A stretch of 64,000 bases of DNA. Origin: Corallococcus macrosporus DSM 14697 (GTDB taxonomy: Bacteria; Myxococcota; Myxococcia; Myxococcales; Myxococcaceae). The position numbers were made by a program, and so were the translations under genes. How positions within the stretch are numbered: the stretch's first letter is position 1; every line of letters starts with the position of its first letter. Location: NCBI RefSeq assembly GCF_002305895.1, contig NZ_CP022203.1, positions 3,946,501 to 4,010,500 of the forward strand, given 5' to 3'. Positions 62,814-64,000 of the stretch are shown here, piece after piece. The notes beneath the pieces are model-generated. The model was not told where the DNA came from and made no database searches. It saw only the letters and a list, made by a program, of their open reading frames with translations.

Positions 62814-63444
62814 GGTCAGGCTGCTCTCGTGAGGACGCCGTGTCCCGAACCCATCGGGTCCCGGGCACAGCAAGAGGAAGACGCTCTGAGCCTCGGCGGG
62901 CCCATCGGGTCGAGTCGAAGTGACAGGTCAGGGCAAACGCGAGCCGGCCCCTCAGGCGGAAGAAGGTCGCTCTGGGAGGGTGGTTCGGCTTTTCAAGAGC
63001 CTGAACTCAGGGTGGCGTCAGCGACCCGGCCTGGCCACAGCCCGCCCGGTCGCACTGCCGGCGGTCAATTTCGCTCGGCTGTTCCAGGGGGAACCTGTGC
63101 GTCTGAGGGGACGGGCGCATGGCGCAACGGGACAGGCAGCTCCTCATGGAGGGGCTGGACGTGGGCGGCAGATCGCACATCACGGGGCAATCTGCAACCC
63201 ATCCTGCCTCCAACAGAAGGGGCGCAGGAGGAGGGGGCGCGGAGGGGAACATCGGCCAGCCCCCAAGACGTCCCGGGAACGTTCATTGTCTGTTGCGAGG
63301 GCGGTAAGCGACCAGGCCGGCTCTTGTCGGACCTGGGTCTTGGGGCGAGGCCGCTGAATCCTTTTTCCTCCCTCATGGCTCTCACCCGGACGTCGCTCTC
63401 CCCTCGAAGGCCCGTGGGCCTCCGGAATCCGATGGAGCCGCACC
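62814..63444. other. 631-bp stretch without a recognisable gene
   Basis: Several open frames cross this region (for example 62920-63357 on the plus strand) but none has a ribosome site plus protein-like composition, and their residues are mostly Arg, Gly, Pro and Ser typical of non-coding GC-rich DNA. I saw no hairpin with a T-run, tRNA or repeat. It separates two divergently oriented units and may hold both promoters. Confidence 0.5.
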
Positions 63445-63786
63445 ATGAAGGCCGTTCTCGTCGTCTCCGCCTTGTTTCTCGGTCTGTTCCTCAGTTCGTG
63501 TGCGCACAACCGCTCCGCCGGGGCGGAGGCCCACCGCCGGGTCGAGGCCGGCGCCACGCTGGTGGACGTCCGTACTCCGGAAGAGTTCGCCGCCGGGCAT
63601 CTCCCAGGCGCGGTGAACCTCCCGGTCGAGGACCTGCCTCGTCGGTTCCCTGAACTCGGGTCGCCGGAGAAGCCCCTCGTCATCTACTGCCGCAGTGGCG
63701 CGCGCAGCAGCCGGGCCGAGCGCCTCCTGAAGGAGCGTGGCTTCCAGGACGTCTTCAACCTTGGCCCCATGTCTGCGTGGCCGTGA
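63445..63786 (+). CDS. Lipoprotein rhodanese-domain protein
   Basis: The 113-residue product starts at ATG 63445 (GGAG 9 nt before). A signal peptide with lipobox LSSC (Cys 19) is followed by a single rhodanese domain: VDVRTPEEFAAGHLPGAVNL, and the active-site loop YCRSGARSSRAERLL (Cys 82). Such lipoproteins act in the periplasm or at the outer membrane in sulfur-transfer or stress. It faces the SulP gene across the non-coding stretch and is followed 72 bp later by a metallophosphoesterase lipoprotein. Confidence 0.9.
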   Translation: MKAVLVVSALFLGLFLSSCAHNRSAGAEAHRRVEAGATLVDVRTPEEFAAGHLPGAVNLPVEDLPRRFPELGSPEKPLVIYCRSGARSSRAERLLKERGFQDVFNLGPMSAWP

Positions 63787-63858
63787 CACGCGAGCCGCGC
63801 GCGCCGCGCCTCGTGTCATCTCCGCTGCCTGCCTTCTCTCCTCGAAAGGTGCTCCTCG

Positions 63859-64000
63859 ATGTCCCGTCTCCTGCCCTTGCTCGGCGCGCTGCTCGTATTG
63901 GCGTGCGGCTGTGCTTCGTCCCGGCCCGTGGCCACCGGCCGTGCACCTGAACCCCGGCGTCAGCAGCTCACCGTCCTCTACGTGGCGGACCTGCACGCCC
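63859..64000 (+). CDS. N-terminus of a metallophosphoesterase/5'-nucleotidase lipoprotein, partial
   Basis: The ATG at 63859 opens a frame to the right edge (47 codons). It has a signal sequence (MSRLLPLLGALLVLACGC) with a lipobox cysteine, a short linker (SSRPVATGRAPEPRRQQ) and then LTVLYVADLHA, which fits the first metal motif (DxH) of a bifunctional metallophosphatase/5'-nucleotidase. AAAGGTG precedes the start by 9 nt. The assignment is limited by the truncation. Confidence 0.6.
   Translation, partial: MSRLLPLLGALLVLACGCASSRPVATGRAPEPRRQQLTVLYVADLHA

Noticed and set aside
62920-63357. 145-codon frame in the 631-bp gap
   Set aside because: No ribosome site, and a composition of Arg/Gly/Pro/Ser typical of non-coding GC-rich DNA.

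Overview
The window is very GC-rich, with strongly GC-biased third codon positions, frequent GTG/TTG starts and 1-4 nt stop/start overlaps. Together with a complete, colinear gene set resembling the Nfs/Glt envelope machinery, this points to a myxobacterium of the Myxococcus/Corallococcus type (Myxococcota). No rRNA, tRNA, CRISPR array, insertion sequence or prophage gene was seen. The DNA looks like ordinary chromosome.

Layout. 1-2122 (minus): MoxR ATPase, DUF58 protein and the start of a TgpA-like transglutaminase, joined by 4-nt overlaps. 2219-6990: STAS protein, Slt-type lytic transglycosylase, a tiny membrane protein coupled to a zinc-ribbon protein, a HupE/UreJ-like membrane protein and two helical proteins of unknown role. 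7013-7893: rplC alone with its own promoter and terminator, away from any S10 operon. 8203-20709: eight genes in the order A-B-C-D-E-F-G-H matching NfsA-H (paralogues of GltA-H): three outer-membrane barrels, three TPR proteins, a small periplasmic protein and an FHA/TM/TonB-like transducer. Terminator-like hairpins lie after C, E and G. 20798-25383 (minus): typA, and a PocR-type sigma-54 activator coupled to an alpha/beta hydrolase.

25500-41228 is mixed housekeeping and accessory: a CDF zinc exporter, an aldolase-like barrel, rsmD, coaD, an aminotransferase, an Ala-rich repeat protein with a TTG start, carB, an old-yellow-enzyme relative, a fatty-acid desaturase, an AHSA1 protein, a ferritin-like protein, def, and a divergent thioesterase/metallo-beta-lactamase pair separated by a perfect CRP-type dyad. 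41444-51240: an MltF-like lipoprotein with two solute-binding domains, a FAD monooxygenase, an outer-membrane protein, two adjacent DUF4139 proteins, a VanY-like peptidase, an alkyltransferase-like (Atl) protein and an FHA protein. 51306-59967: greA, recG with a long extra N-terminus, pcm, a double zinc-ribbon protein coupled to thrC, ribBA with an eroded RibA half, and tmk whose P-loop lysine is threonine. 60068-64000: a YkgB/RclC-like protein, an ECF sigma factor, a SulP transporter, a lipoprotein rhodanese and the start of a metallophosphoesterase lipoprotein.

The most coherent system is the nfs-like cluster. In the known Nfs/Glt model the FHA/TonB-like protein (G) spans the inner membrane, C-F bridge the periplasm and A, B and H sit in the outer membrane, powered by an AglRQS-type motor that is not in this window. 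The most unusual single observations are the P-loop change in Tmk, the tandem solute-binding domains in the MltF-like protein, the stand-alone rplC and the CRP-like operator. I saw nothing that I could defend as a wholly new system.
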